DNA from: Pseudomonas salomonii
GTDB lineage: Bacteria; Pseudomonadota; Gammaproteobacteria; Pseudomonadales; Pseudomonadaceae
DNA: 64,000 nucleotides
Direction of reading: 5' to 3'
NCBI RefSeq assembly: GCF_900107155.1
Contig: NZ_FNOX01000009.1
Location: forward strand, 151,327 to 215,326
Under the pieces are notes generated by a model, which searched no databases, had not been told where the DNA came from, and saw only the letters and a program-made list of their open reading frames with translations. The position numbers were made by a program, and so were the translations under genes. This document shows, piece by piece, positions 8,719 to 16,921 of the stretch. Each line of letters starts with the position of its first letter. Position 1 is the stretch's first letter.

Positions 8719-9585
8719 ATGAAAAACATCATCGGTATCTACACCAGCCCTCGCGGCCATTGGGTAGGCGACGGCTTTCCGGTTCGCACGCTGTTTTCCT
8801 ACGACACCATGGGCAAACACATCAGCCCATTCCTGTTGCTGGACCACGCCGGGCCGGCCGATTTCACCCCGACTCAAGCCCGTCGTGGCGTCGGCCAGCA
8901 TCCGCATCGCGGCTTTGAAACTGTGACCATTGTCTATAAAGGCGAAGTCGAGCACCGCGATTCCACCGGCGCCGGCGGCACTATCGGCCCAGGCGATGTG
9001 CAATGGATGACCGCGGCCAAAGGCATCCTGCATGAGGAGTTCCACTCCGAGGCGTTTGCCCAAAAGGGCGGCGCGCTGGAAATGGTGCAGTTGTGGGTCA
9101 ACCTGCCGGCCAAGGACAAAATGACCGACGCCGGTTACCAGACCATCCTCGATGGCGATATCCCGGCGCTGCCCCTGGCCGATGACGCCGGCAGCCTGCG
9201 CCTGATTGCCGGCGAGTTTGCCGGTGCAAAAGGCCCGGCCCGCACCTTCACGCCGATCGACGTGTGGGATGTGCGCCTCAACGCTGGCAAGGCCGTGACC
9301 CTCGACCTGCACGCCGGGCGCAATACCGCGCTGGTGGTGCTCAAAGGTACGGTACAGGTCAATGGCCAGGAACTGGTGCGCGAAGGGCAACTGGCGTTGT
9401 TCGAACGCGACGGCGATCAACTCGCCCTGGAGTCCAACAACGACGCGATGTTCCTGTTGCTCAGCGGCGAGCCTATCGACGAGCCCATCGTCGGCCACGG
9501 CCCGTTCGTGATGAACACCGAGCAAGAGATTCACCAGGCCTTTGCCGACTTCCAGTCCGGCCAGTTCGGCCAGATGCACCCCTGA
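8719..9585 (+). CDS. Pirin family protein (YhaK-like bicupin)
   Basis: A 288-residue bicupin. The N-terminal cupin holds the metal ligands in HPHRGFETVTIV and in the motif WMTAAKGILHEE (His about residues 57-59 and 103). The C-terminal cupin spans about residues 160-270 (TALVVLKGTVQVNGQ). Pirins are iron-binding, and some relatives (YhaK, YhhW) have quercetinase-like dioxygenase activity or sense redox stress. It is divergently transcribed from the LysR gene, which likely regulates it. The start has GGAG nine bases upstream. Confidence 0.9.
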   Translation: MKNIIGIYTSPRGHWVGDGFPVRTLFSYDTMGKHISPFLLLDHAGPADFTPTQARRGVGQHPHRGFETVTIVYKGEVEHRDSTGAGGTIGPGDVQWMTAAKGILHEEFHSEAFAQKGGALEMVQLWVNLPAKDKMTDAGYQTILDGDIPALPLADDAGSLRLIAGEFAGAKGPARTFTPIDVWDVRLNAGKAVTLDLHAGRNTALVVLKGTVQVNGQELVREGQLALFERDGDQLALESNNDAMFLLLSGEPIDEPIVGHGPFVMNTEQEIHQAFADFQSGQFGQMHP

Positions 9586-9691
9586 TTCACCCCGGGCTAT
9601 CGCAACCTGTTTAACGGCTATAACGCGTTGACTGGCGCCCAGTAAGCGCGAGACCCAAGGGTTGCCACATACCCCTGTGTGAGCGGGCTCT

Positions 9692-9780
9692 GTGTGGGAG
9701 CTGGCTTGCCTGCGATGCAGACACCTCGGTATGACTGATAAACCGAGGTGATGCCATCGCAGGCAAGCCAGCTCCCACAC
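9692..9780. repeat. REPIN (paired REP), copy 1
   Basis: GTGTGGGAGCTGGCTTGCCT at 9692 pairs with its inverted copy ending at 9780, with an inner stem around ACCTCGGT/ACCGAGGT. It is downstream of the pirin gene and upstream of the MscS gene. The sequence is typical of fluorescens-group REPINs, which are spread by RAYT transposases. No RAYT gene is in this window. Confidence 0.9.
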
Positions 9781-9882
9781 AAAACCAGCGCCCACACAAA
9801 GCCCACACACATTTTGCGCTGCGCTATACCCGCTATCTTCAATTCATGCGATCTTCTCGCCATACACCCTGGAGTCGCCTGG

Positions 9883-11328
9883 ATGCCCTCATTTATCGCT
9901 GAACACCCGATGCTGTGCGCCGTGGCGCTGATCTTTATCGACATCGCCGTGTGGCGGCTTATTTCCGCCAACCTCGCCAACTGGAAACTGGCGGCGCGCC
10001 TGGCGATCTTTGCGGTGTTCAGTGCCGTGCTGTTCAACGACGGCATGAACCCCATGCAGATGGCGCCCTATGGCGACAACACCGCGTTGCACCTGGCGGC
10101 CACGGCGTTGCAGATCGGCTGGTGGCTGTTTGCCGCGCGGACCCTCACGGTATTGCTCGGCACGGTCATGATCAATCGCGTCGGGCACGGCGGGCGCTTG
10201 CTGCAAGACCTGCTGGGCGCGGTGATCTTTTTGATCGCGATCATCGCCGCCATGGCCTATGTGCTCGACCTGCCGGTCAAGGGCGTGCTCGCCACCTCCG
10301 GCGCGGTGGCGATCATCGTCGGCCTGGCGCTGCAAAGCACTTTGAGCGACGTGTTTTCCGGAATCGTGCTCAACACCACCAAGCCGTATCAGGTGGATGA
10401 CTGGATCTCCATTGACGGCACTGAAGGGCGCGTCACCGACATCGACTGGCGCGCCACACGCCTGCAAACCTCCCAGGGCAGCATGGCGGTGATCCCCAAC
10501 TCCCTGGCGGCCAAGGCCAAGATCATCAACTTCTCACGCCCCGCGGACATGTTCGGCCTGGCGGTCAGCCTGCAAGTCAGCCCGCATGCGCGGCCGCAAA
10601 CCGTGATCGAAGCGCTGGAGCGTGCGATGCAAGGTTGCCGGCCTTTGCTGGCCAAACCCGCGCCCAGTGTGGCGTTCAAGGCTTCGGCCAGTGGCGGCGT
10701 GGAATACGAGATCAGCGGGTTCGTGCCGGCCATGGGCCAAAAGCGTGAAGTGCGTAACCAGCTTTACGACCTGGCATTCCGTCACCTGCAAGCGGCGGGC
10801 GTGGGTGTGCTGTCGGCCACTGAAAGCAGCGCGCCACCGGTGATGTCGCCTGCACGGGCGTTGCTGGAGCGTTCGTCGATTTTCTCCACGCTGCGCCAGG
10901 AAGAAAAAGACACCTTCAGCCAGAACATGACCCTGCACACCTACCGCGCCGGCGAGATGATCCTGCCGGCGGGGGAGGTCAGCGACCATTTGTTTATCGT
11001 CGAATCCGGCGTGGTTTCGGTGATGCTGATCAAGGGCGGCCACACATTCGAAGGCGGGCGCATGGGGCCGGGCGAAGTGATTGGCGAGTCGGGGGTGTTG
11101 TCCGATCAAGCGGCGTTGGCGGACTTTACCGCCAAGACCTTCTGCACGCTGTATCGCATCGAAAATGAGTACCTCAAACCCTGCCTGGACGCGCGCCACG
11201 ACATCAGCGAAGCGATGAAAGCGCTGCTGGATTTCCGCCTGCATGCCGCGCAAGTCCTGACCCAGGACGCGCCGGTGGTGCCGGTCAAGAAAGGCTTTTT
11301 GCAATGGCTGCGTAATCGCGGCTTGTGA
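9883..11328 (+). CDS. MscS-type channel with C-terminal cyclic-nucleotide-binding domain
   Basis: A 481-residue protein. Residues ~1-150 hold four or five hydrophobic helices. GVLATSGAVAIIVGLALQST (about 140-160) is the pore-lining TM3 of MscS channels, rich in Gly and Ala. The MscS beta domain follows (YQVDDWISIDGTEGRVTDI). From about residue 325 there is a cNMP-binding fold (SDHLFIVESGVVSVML, then GPGEVIGESGVL). Family knowledge: such fusions are ligand-gated channels rather than simple osmotic valves. An upstream in-frame extension runs back into the REPIN, so I chose ATG 9883 with GGAG upstream. Confidence 0.9.
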   Translation: MPSFIAEHPMLCAVALIFIDIAVWRLISANLANWKLAARLAIFAVFSAVLFNDGMNPMQMAPYGDNTALHLAATALQIGWWLFAARTLTVLLGTVMINRVGHGGRLLQDLLGAVIFLIAIIAAMAYVLDLPVKGVLATSGAVAIIVGLALQSTLSDVFSGIVLNTTKPYQVDDWISIDGTEGRVTDIDWRATRLQTSQGSMAVIPNSLAAKAKIINFSRPADMFGLAVSLQVSPHARPQTVIEALERAMQGCRPLLAKPAPSVAFKASASGGVEYEISGFVPAMGQKREVRNQLYDLAFRHLQAAGVGVLSATESSAPPVMSPARALLERSSIFSTLRQEEKDTFSQNMTLHTYRAGEMILPAGEVSDHLFIVESGVVSVMLIKGGHTFEGGRMGPGEVIGESGVLSDQAALADFTAKTFCTLYRIENEYLKPCLDARHDISEAMKALLDFRLHAAQVLTQDAPVVPVKKGFLQWLRNRGL

Positions 11329-11368
11329 GGCCGTAACGCCATATCGTCGGGATGTAAAGCGATCTAAA

Positions 11369-11390
11369 TGTGGGAGCGGGCTTGCTCGCA
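11369..11390. repeat. Single REP sequence
   Basis: TGTGGGAGCGGGCTTGCTCG is one REP arm without a partner. It lies between the MscS gene and the convergent SDR gene. Confidence 0.7.
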
Positions 11391-11453
11391 CATTCAGACT
11401 GAGTTGTTTCAGTTGAAAAGGGCGCACCGGGTTCGGCGCGCACTGCTGCTTGC

Positions 11454-12152
11454 TCAATGGCTCAGATACACCGGGCTGTCGGTGGACAGCGAGGCTTTTA
11501 CCGCGTGGGTCATGTCGGTGATCAGCGCTTCTTCGCGGTCTTCACTCAGCGCTTTAAGGGTAATGGCCACCACTTCCTGCGGCGTGCTTTTCGGTGCTTG
11601 CACATCCGCCACCATGTCGGTGTCGATGTAGGCCGGGTGCACGCCGATCACCAAGGTGTTCTGCTCGCGCAACTCACCGCGCAGGCCATTGGTAAGGCCC
11701 CACTGCGCCGACTTGGAGGTGCTGTAGCCGCCGGAGCCGGGCGGGCTCAGCCAGCTCAGCACCGAGAGGATATTGATCAGCGCGCCGCCACCTTGTTTGG
11801 CCAGGATCGGCGCAAACGCGCGGCTCAGGCGCAGGGTGCCGAAGGTGTTCACCTCAAAGTGCTGCTGCAGGTTCTCGATACTGTCTTCGGCCAGCAACGA
11901 GCCGTACTTGAGCCAGCCCGCGTTGTTGATCAACACACTCACATCGCCACACTGCTCGGCGGCGCGCTGCACGCTGGCCGGGTCGGTAATGTCCAGGGCA
12001 ATCGGCGTGCTGCCGGGGATATCCACACTGGCCGGGTCACGTGCACCGGCATACACCTTGGCCGCACCCGCTGCCAGCAACGCGGTGACAAATGCTTTGC
12101 CCAGGCCACGATTGGCACCGGTAACCAACACCACTTTTCCACGAATATCCAT
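11454..12152 (-). CDS. Short-chain dehydrogenase/reductase
   Basis: A 232-residue classical SDR. GANRGLG (about residues 12-18) is the NAD(P)-binding TGxxxGxG motif, NNAG is at about 81-84, and the catalytic Tyr/Lys are in YSTSK (about 145-149). The start at 12152 has GGAG about seven bases upstream; a longer reading frame from 12227 would run through the promoter region. It is divergent from an HxlR regulator, a frequent pairing in which the regulator represses an oxidoreductase. The substrate is unknown. Confidence 0.9.
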   Translation of the reverse strand: MDIRGKVVLVTGANRGLGKAFVTALLAAGAAKVYAGARDPASVDIPGSTPIALDITDPASVQRAAEQCGDVSVLINNAGWLKYGSLLAEDSIENLQQHFEVNTFGTLRLSRAFAPILAKQGGGALINILSVLSWLSPPGSGGYSTSKSAQWGLTNGLRGELREQNTLVIGVHPAYIDTDMVADVQAPKSTPQEVVAITLKALSEDREEALITDMTHAVKASLSTDSPVYLSH

Positions 12153-12171
12153 GATGCACTCCAGGCGACGA

Positions 12172-12233
12172 ATTAGGTTTAATGATGAAACCGTTTTTAT
12201 CTTGAGCCTGTTGGTCCTATAATGCAACCTAAT
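12172..12233. promoter_or_regulatory. Inverted 8-mers flanking the SDR/HxlR promoter region
   Basis: ATTAGGTT at 12172-12179 and its complement AACCTAAT at 12226-12233 flank the divergent promoters; TATAAT at 12218-12223 is a likely -10 for hxlR and touches the second arm. Such a pair could be bound by the HxlR protein. Inferred from spacing only. Confidence 0.4.
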
Positions 12234-12259
12234 ATTTCTGATTGCCCGGAGGCCCGACG

Positions 12260-12691
12260 ATGAAACGCAAATGCCTGGAAGGCGACTGTTGCCCGGTCGC
12301 CCGCGCGCTCGACGTGGTGGGGGATTGGTGGACGCTGTTAATCATCCGCGACGCCTACGCCGGGGTGACGCGCTTTGGTGACTTCCAAAAACACCTGGGC
12401 GTGGCGAAAAACATCCTCGCCACGCGCCTCAAGGACATGGTCGAACAAGGCCTGTTGCACACCAGCGAAGTGGGTGCGCGCAGCGAATATCAACTCACCG
12501 ACAAAGGCCGTGCGCTGATGCCGGTGCTGGTAACCCTGGCGCAATGGGGCGAAACCTTCACGCAGCCGGCCGATGGCAGCACCCACTTGCTGGATGCACG
12601 TTTGCTCAAGCCGCTGCGCAAGGTCGAGATCGTGTCCGAGGATGGCCGGGTGCTGGGCCTGGAAGACATCGTCACCCAGGTGCCGGCATGA
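12260..12691 (+). CDS. HxlR-type winged-helix regulator
   Basis: A 143-residue HxlR protein. The N-terminal CLEGDCCPVARALDVVGDWW is the family signature, with a Cys pair that in some members senses aldehydes or oxidants, followed by the winged helix (DFQKHLGVAKNILATRLKDM). GGAGG at 12248-12252 supports ATG 12260 over a TTG at 12242. It is divergent from the SDR gene at 11454, its likely target. Confidence 0.9.
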   Translation: MKRKCLEGDCCPVARALDVVGDWWTLLIIRDAYAGVTRFGDFQKHLGVAKNILATRLKDMVEQGLLHTSEVGARSEYQLTDKGRALMPVLVTLAQWGETFTQPADGSTHLLDARLLKPLRKVEIVSEDGRVLGLEDIVTQVPA

Positions 12692-12782
12692 AAAACGCCT
12701 AGGGGAATTTTCTTCAATACCGCCCATGTTCAGCCCTTTACCGTGAAGCCATCGTCACTCGGCTTCACCAAAAGGAACTGCA

Positions 12783-13370
12783 ATGAGCTTGATCATCTCC
12801 ATGGCCGCCTTCGCTTTGGCCACGTCCATCACCCCCGGCCCGGTCAATGTGGTGGCGCTCAGTTCGGGCGCACGCTTTGGTTTTGCCGCCAGCCAGAAAC
12901 ACGTAGTCGGCGCCGCCGTGGGCTTTACCTTGCTGCTGGTGCTGATCGGCCTGGGCCTGCATGAAGTGCTGGTGCGCTGGCCGATCCTTACCCAGTTGAT
13001 CCAGTGGGGCGGGGTGGCCTTTTTGCTGTACATGGCCTGGAAACTCGCGGTCGACGATGGCCGACTCGACGCCGAAGGCACTGCCACCGCGCCATCGATG
13101 CTCTACGGCGCGATCATGCAATGGCTCAACCCCAAGGCCTGGCTGGCCTGCGTGGCGGGCATGGGCTTGTTCGTGGCCGATGGCGATGCGCGCCAAGTGT
13201 GGCTGTTCGCGGCGCTGTACCTGGTGATCTGCTACCTGTCGGTGGCGTGCTGGGCCTACGCCGGCACGTTTTTGCGGCGCTACCTGAGCAACCCCCAAGG
13301 CGTGCGCCTGTTCAACCGCTCAATGGCCGCGTTGCTGGTGGCCAGTGTGGGTTATTTGCTGATGGCTTGA
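12783..13370 (+). CDS. LysE-family amino-acid or metabolite exporter
   Basis: A 195-residue, six-TM protein. SITPGPVNVVALSSGARFG near the N terminus is the LysE/RhtB signature (TPGP), and MQWLNPKAWLACVAG is the second conserved motif with NPKA. It exports amino acids or similar metabolites; the substrate cannot be read from sequence. AAGGA lies seven bases before the ATG. Its last 59 bases overlap the convergent AraC gene. Confidence 0.88.
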   Translation: MSLIISMAAFALATSITPGPVNVVALSSGARFGFAASQKHVVGAAVGFTLLLVLIGLGLHEVLVRWPILTQLIQWGGVAFLLYMAWKLAVDDGRLDAEGTATAPSMLYGAIMQWLNPKAWLACVAGMGLFVADGDARQVWLFAALYLVICYLSVACWAYAGTFLRRYLSNPQGVRLFNRSMAALLVASVGYLLMA

Positions 13371-14205
13371 GCAAGTCGCGGTATTGCCCCGGCGTGGCGG
13401 CAAAATGCAGTTTGAAGGTGCGCTGAAAATGCGCCTGGTCGGCAAACCCGGCGGCCAGGGCCACATCGGCGATCAGCTCGCCATTGCGCAACTGGGTGCG
13501 GGCAAACTGAATGCGCCGGTTCACCAGAAACGCATGGGGCGTGAGCCCGTAATACTGTTTGAACGCGCGGATCAGGTACGACGGCGACAGCTCGGCCGCC
13601 AGGCAAATATCCTCCAGCTTCAACGCTTCGGTGCAGTGCGCGCGGATGTACTCGGCGGCGCGCTCCAGCTTGTGGTTGACCTCACGCAGCGGCGCCAACG
13701 ACGGGTTCAGGCGCTGCTGAACTTCGGTGAAATAACTCACCAGCGCACTCTCTTTTTGCAGCAGTTCGGCCTGTTCATCCAGCAGCATTGCGTACAGCTC
13801 GATCAGACCGTTATACAAAACCGTGTCACGGGTATGCGGGGTATTGAACGGCCGATAACCCTGCTCGGTACTGAAACCCAGCTGGTATTGCAGGTCCGTG
13901 AGCCACGGTGTATCGAGGTAAATCATGTGATACGACCAATGCTGGTCGTGGATCGGGTTGCACGCGTGCACATCACCGGGGTTCATCAACACCACCGTGC
14001 CGGCGCTGATCTCGAAGGTCTGCGCGCCATAGTGGTAATAACTGCGCCCACGGGTGATGGCGCCGATGGAAAAATGCTCGTGGGCGTGCCGGGTGTAAGT
14101 GACCTTGCGCCCGTCGGCGATGGTGCGCGCCTCGATGAAGGGCAAGCGCTCGTCACGCCAGAAGCGTGGCGCGTGCGCGGGGTGAGGCGGGGTGTTCAGC
14201 GACAT
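13312..14205 (-). CDS. AraC-type regulator
   Basis: A 297-residue protein. The N-terminal cupin-like sensor (HAHEHFSIGAITRG, residues ~40-55; VVLMNPGDVHACNP) is typical of AraC regulators of amino-acid exporters and related genes. Two C-terminal helix-turn-helix motifs follow (LEDICLAAELSPSYLIRAFK and IADVALAAGFADQAHFQRTF). It converges on, and overlaps by 59 bases, the LysE gene, a common pairing in which the AraC protein controls the exporter. ATG 14205 has GGAG at good spacing. Confidence 0.9.
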   Translation of the reverse strand: MSLNTPPHPAHAPRFWRDERLPFIEARTIADGRKVTYTRHAHEHFSIGAITRGRSYYHYGAQTFEISAGTVVLMNPGDVHACNPIHDQHWSYHMIYLDTPWLTDLQYQLGFSTEQGYRPFNTPHTRDTVLYNGLIELYAMLLDEQAELLQKESALVSYFTEVQQRLNPSLAPLREVNHKLERAAEYIRAHCTEALKLEDICLAAELSPSYLIRAFKQYYGLTPHAFLVNRRIQFARTQLRNGELIADVALAAGFADQAHFQRTFKLHFAATPGQYRDLLKPSANNPHWPPATRPLSG

Positions 14206-14268
14206 GGCGGTGGCTCCATCCCTTGAGGCGAGTTGCGATCATTGCACAGACCGCCGGGGCCGTCAGCT

Positions 14269-14688
14269 TCAAAGCTGCTTGGACAAAAACACCCGGCTGC
14301 TGCCTTCGGGCTGGCAGGGTATTTCACCAAACCGCACCCACCCCTGTTTCTCGTAAAAACCCGGTGCCTGGAAGCTGATGGTGTACAGCACCGCGTTCCG
14401 GCAACCCCGGCGCCGTGCTTCGTTTTCGAAGGCCTGCAGCAATTGGCTACCCAGACCTGAGCCGCGCAGCGAGTCGGGCAAGTGAAACAGGTCGAGGAAG
14501 GCCATGCCCAGGGTGGTTTTGCCCGTGATGCCACCCAGGATCTGCTGGGTGTCCGGGTCTTTGAGCAACACCATCAACGGCCGACGATCATTGCCGCCAG
14601 TAACGGCCTCATTGAACGCGGCAAGGCCATCGCCCAGCAGGCGCTCGGCGTCGGGGTTGGGTTGGTCGCTGATTTCAATCATGCTCAT
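14269..14688 (-). CDS. GNAT family N-acetyltransferase
   Basis: A 139-residue GNAT protein. LPDSLRGSGLGSQLLQAFEN (about 71-90) contains the acetyl-CoA motif R-G-x-G-L-G/S, and APGFYEKQGWVRFGE is the C-terminal motif B. It begins 13 bases after the TetR gene's stop with GAGGAG upstream, so it is probably co-transcribed with tetR. The substrate is unknown. Confidence 0.85.
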   Translation of the reverse strand: MSMIEISDQPNPDAERLLGDGLAAFNEAVTGGNDRRPLMVLLKDPDTQQILGGITGKTTLGMAFLDLFHLPDSLRGSGLGSQLLQAFENEARRRGCRNAVLYTISFQAPGFYEKQGWVRFGEIPCQPEGSSRVFLSKQL

Positions 14689-14701
14689 GCGTTCGCGCTC
14701 C

Positions 14702-15268
14702 TCAAAGCCGCTGGCGCACCATGTGCATCAGCCGTTCACCCACCTGATCAAACCCCTTGTTCTGCGCCACCACCTGCGCGCCCTCCATCAGCAGTGACAG
14801 CTCCTGCGCCAACGCCTGCGGCGCTTGCGCGCCCATCTGCTCACACAGCGTAGCGACCCGCGCAAACTGGCGCTGTTTGTGCGCCTCGATCAATTGGCGT
14901 GCCGGGTGATCCGGCTCAGGGATCTCGGCCAGGCTGTTGGTAAACGGGCAGCCGCGATAACCCGCGCGTTGCAGGTCATCCACGATAAACCCGGTAAAGC
15001 CCAGCAACTGCTCACGGGGCGCGTCGGGGTATTGCTGCGCCAGGCTGTCGAGCACCTCGCTGTAGCTTTCGGTCAGGCGTTGCAGCCATTCCAACACCAG
15101 CGCGTCTTTGTTTTCGAAATGCCGGTACACCGTCATCTTGGTCGAGGCGGCCAGCGCGGCAATCGCATCCACGCTCACGCGGGTGATGCCCTGCTGCGCA
15201 AACAGGCTTTGCGCGGCCTCGACAATACGCTCCCGGGGCGGCAGTTGAGGGGCTTGTTGCACACGCAT
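14702..15268 (-). CDS. TetR-type repressor
   Basis: A 188-residue TetR protein. The DNA-binding domain is at residues 13-60 (VSVDAIAALAASTKMTVYRHFENKDAL), followed by a ligand domain. It is divergent from the amidase gene at 15370. The 101-base region between them carries three evenly spaced palindromic operators, so it probably represses both itself and the amidase gene. The GNAT gene follows as a likely second gene of the operon. Confidence 0.9.
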   Translation of the reverse strand: MRVQQAPQLPPRERIVEAAQSLFAQQGITRVSVDAIAALAASTKMTVYRHFENKDALVLEWLQRLTESYSEVLDSLAQQYPDAPREQLLGFTGFIVDDLQRAGYRGCPFTNSLAEIPEPDHPARQLIEAHKQRQFARVATLCEQMGAQAPQALAQELSLLMEGAQVVAQNKGFDQVGERLMHMVRQRL

Positions 15269-15289
15269 GCAGAATCTCCGCTTGACAGC

Positions 15290-15345
15290 GATACCCGTGA
15301 GTATCGCATGATACTAATCGGTATCGTGCGATACCGAAGAGTATC
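15290..15345. promoter_or_regulatory. Three tandem 16-bp palindromic operators
   Basis: Three sites, each GATAC-N6-GTATC, begin at 15290, 15310 and 15330, exactly 20 bases apart: GATACCCGTGAGTATC, GATACTAATCGGTATC and GATACCGAAGAGTATC. A fourth half-site (CATACCCG) starts at 15349. TTGACA at 15282-15287 is a likely -35 for the amidase gene. Two-turn spacing puts the sites on the same DNA face. The adjacent TetR protein is the obvious candidate ligand. Confidence 0.75.
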
Positions 15346-15369
15346 CATCATACCCGTTTGGAGCCACCC

Positions 15370-16818
15370 ATGTACCTGTCCGAATACGCTGCCCATGACG
15401 CCACCGGCCTGGCGCGCCTGATTCACGCCAAAGCCGTCAGCGCCGATGAAGTGCGCCGCGCCGCACTGCACGCCATGGCCACCCTCAACCCGCAGATTAA
15501 TGCCCTGGTGGACACCTGGGACGATGAACCACCCGCAGCACCCGGCGCCTTTCATGGCGTGCCGATGTTGCTCAAGGACGTGGGCATCAGCGCCGCCGGG
15601 CGCCGCAACGAACTGGGCAGCGCCCTGGCCCTGGGCTGCACCGCCGAGGCAGACTCCGAACTGATGACACGCTTTCGCCGCGCCGGCCTGTTGCCGCTGG
15701 GCCGCACCACCACACCGGAATTCGCCACCAGCACCACCACCGAAAGCCGCCTGTGCGGCCCCACGCGCAACCCCTGGCACCTGCAACGCAGCGCCGGCGG
15801 CTCCAGCGGTGGTTCCGCCGCCGCCGTGGCGGCCGGGATGGTGCCGGTGGCCCACGCCACTGACGGCGGCGGCTCGATCCGCGTACCGGCGTCACTCTGC
15901 GGCCTGTTCGGCCTCAAACCCAGCCGCGGCCGCGTGCCCATGGGGCCGGACGTTGATGAAGTGTGGAGCGGCCTGGCCGTACACGGCGTGCTGACCCGCT
16001 CGGTGCGCGACAGTGCGGCCCTGCTGGACGCCATCCACGGCGCCGCACCAGGCGATCCGTTCCAGATTGCGCCACCGCAGCACAGCTTTGCGGCGCTGTG
16101 CCAACGTGAACCCAAAGCCCTGCGCATCGCCCTGCAAACCCGCGCGCTCAATGGCCAGGCGCTGCACCCGGCGGTGCAACAGACCCTGCAGAACACGGCG
16201 CGGCAGTTGCAAGGGCTCGGCCATCACGTCGAAGAAATCCAGCCGGATATCGGCTTGAGCTGGGACGCCTTCGTCGAACTCAACGCGCGCTTCTGGTCCA
16301 CCAACACCGCCGCCTGGATCGACGCCATCGCCGCCGCCACCGGGCGCGAGGCCAGCGCCCAGTACCTGGAACCTGCGACCTTGAGCCTGTATGCATTGGG
16401 CAAATCGCTGCACGCCACCGACCTGCTCGGCGCCCTGTGGGAGCGCAACCTCGTCGCCCGCCGCATGGGGCAATTGTTCCAACGCTACGACGTGCTGCTG
16501 TCACCCACACTGCCTGGGCTGGCGCCCGAAATCGGCGACTACAACCAAGGCCAGGAACAGCTCGACGGCCGAGGCTGGATGCAACGGGTGTTTGCCCATT
16601 CGCCCTTTACCGCGCTGGCCAACGTGACCGGCAGCCCGGCGATGTCCGTGCCCTTGGGCATGCAGGATGGGATGCCAATCGGCATGCAGTTTATGGGTGC
16701 GTTTGGTTGTGAAGGGTTGTTGTTGGCGTTGGCGGCGCAATTGGAGCAGGCGTCGCCTTGGGCAGCTCGACGGCCGAAGGTGTGGGCCGGGCACGAAAAA
16801 CCAGCCATAGCCGGATAA
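15370..16818 (+). CDS. Amidase (amidase-signature family)
   Basis: A 482-residue amidase-signature hydrolase. The Ser-cisSer-Lys triad can be placed at K69 (MLLKDVG), S145 (AGGSSGGSAA) and S169 (DGGGSIRVPAS); the 24-residue gap between the two serines is the family's usual one. It would hydrolyse a carboxamide or aryl amide; GatA is excluded by context, as no gatB or gatC is nearby. ATG 15370 has GGAG at 15359. Regulation by the divergent TetR through the 15290-15345 sites is likely. Confidence 0.9.
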   Translation: MYLSEYAAHDATGLARLIHAKAVSADEVRRAALHAMATLNPQINALVDTWDDEPPAAPGAFHGVPMLLKDVGISAAGRRNELGSALALGCTAEADSELMTRFRRAGLLPLGRTTTPEFATSTTTESRLCGPTRNPWHLQRSAGGSSGGSAAAVAAGMVPVAHATDGGGSIRVPASLCGLFGLKPSRGRVPMGPDVDEVWSGLAVHGVLTRSVRDSAALLDAIHGAAPGDPFQIAPPQHSFAALCQREPKALRIALQTRALNGQALHPAVQQTLQNTARQLQGLGHHVEEIQPDIGLSWDAFVELNARFWSTNTAAWIDAIAAATGREASAQYLEPATLSLYALGKSLHATDLLGALWERNLVARRMGQLFQRYDVLLSPTLPGLAPEIGDYNQGQEQLDGRGWMQRVFAHSPFTALANVTGSPAMSVPLGMQDGMPIGMQFMGAFGCEGLLLALAAQLEQASPWAARRPKVWAGHEKPAIAG

Positions 16819-16844
16819 GACCTCCCGCTCTGCTGAGCCTTGAC

Positions 16845-16862
16845 TCTGCCCCAAGGGGCAGA
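16845..16862. terminator. GC-rich hairpin after the amidase gene
   Basis: TCTGCCCC and GGGGCAGA form an 8-bp stem with an AA loop, 27 bases after the amidase stop. No T-tract follows directly, so termination is only a possibility. Confidence 0.3.
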
Positions 16863-16921
16863 CGCCAAGCTGTTTTCGCGCCACACCCCTCAGGTTTCCA
16901 AGCGAAAAAGGACGTTAATGC

